Shown one piece after another: positions 7,326-7,357 of a DNA stretch of 7,357 bases. The stretch lies in contig JAPUGN010000214.1 in assembly GCA_027298165.1 (NCBI GenBank), positions 1 through 7,357 of the forward strand, in the 5' to 3' direction. Under the pieces are notes generated by a model, which had not been told where the DNA came from, ran no database searches, and saw only the letters and a list, made by a program, of their open reading frames with translations. The stretch comes from Nitrospinota bacterium. GTDB lineage: Bacteria > Nitrospinota > Nitrospinia > Nitrospinales > Nitrospinaceae. The translations under genes and the position numbers were made by a program. Positions within the stretch are counted from its first letter, which is position 1, and each line of letters begins with the position of its first letter.

Positions 7326-7347
7326 CCTTCGACAGGCTCAGGGTGAC
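7321..7347. repeat. Dispersed-type palindromic repeat upstream of ruvC
   Basis: GTCGCCCT (7321-7328) and AGGGTGAC (7340-7347) pair as an 8-bp stem with one G-T wobble around an 11-base loop. An alternative inner hairpin is TGTCG-CCCTT-CGACA (7320-7334). The core CCCTTCGACAGGCTCAGGG closely matches a short palindrome I have seen scattered in intergenic regions of unrelated bacteria. It overlaps the -35 element of the candidate ruvC promoter. Copy number here cannot be seen from one window. Confidence 0.5.
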
Positions 7348-7357
7348 AGGAAAAAAA

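Noticed and set aside
7316..7335. Possible LexA/SOS box before ruvC
   Set aside because: CTGT and ACAG occur but are separated by 12 rather than 8 bases, and no other E. coli-type box is present.
7340..7357. Terminator formed by the palindrome plus the A7 run at the right edge
   Set aside because: The A-run is a T-run on the minus strand but lies upstream of the stem in that direction, and on the plus strand it is A, so it cannot act as an intrinsic terminator tail.

Overview
The window comes from a Gram-negative-type bacterial chromosome. Three exported proteins, one of them a probable lipoprotein with four c-type heme sites, imply a periplasm with cytochrome c and disulfide chemistry. The mix of a UshA-like/tetraheme fusion, a DsbA-family protein, a CtpA-like protease and ruvCAB would fit a Nitrospinota- or Desulfobacterota-like genome. 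That placement is inferred from gene style only; no marker gene here fixes it.

Layout: (1) 1-3808, minus strand, read right to left: UshA-like/tetraheme lipoprotein (2468-3808, TTG start), DsbA-family CGHC thioredoxin-fold protein (1732-2388), CtpA-like S41 protease (146-1720), then the first codons of an unrecognised gene leaving the left edge (1-100). Spacings are 79, 11 and 45 nt. A candidate promoter precedes the first gene, and a perfect TATAAT in the 79-nt gap may be an internal one. (2) 3809-3952/4000, divergent intergenic. (3) 4001-4882, plus strand, a YciV/RNase AM-type PHP-domain phosphoesterase. (4) 4883-5098, a convergent intergenic stretch holding three GC-rich inverted repeats, two of which are followed by T-rich runs in opposite directions and could end both transcripts. 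(5) 5099-7263, minus strand, a compact ruvC-ruvA-ruvB operon (gaps of 6 and 8 nt) for Holliday-junction branch migration and resolution. (6) 7264-7357, its leader, with a candidate promoter partly inside a dispersed-type palindrome and a stem-loop near the predicted 5' end of the mRNA.

How the genes fit together: the left cluster looks like envelope redox and quality control. A heme-bearing lipoprotein, a thiol oxidoreductase and a processing protease are probably co-transcribed, but no shared pathway is proved by the sequence. The right cluster is ordinary DNA repair. Nothing here is an evident new defence system or mobile element. The points most worth a second look are the eroded metal site in the UshA-like/heme fusion, its CGC motif, the insertion in the protease, the changed residues beside the RuvB Walker B motif, the clamp-motif-like RuvB tail, and the two palindrome-rich intergenic regions.
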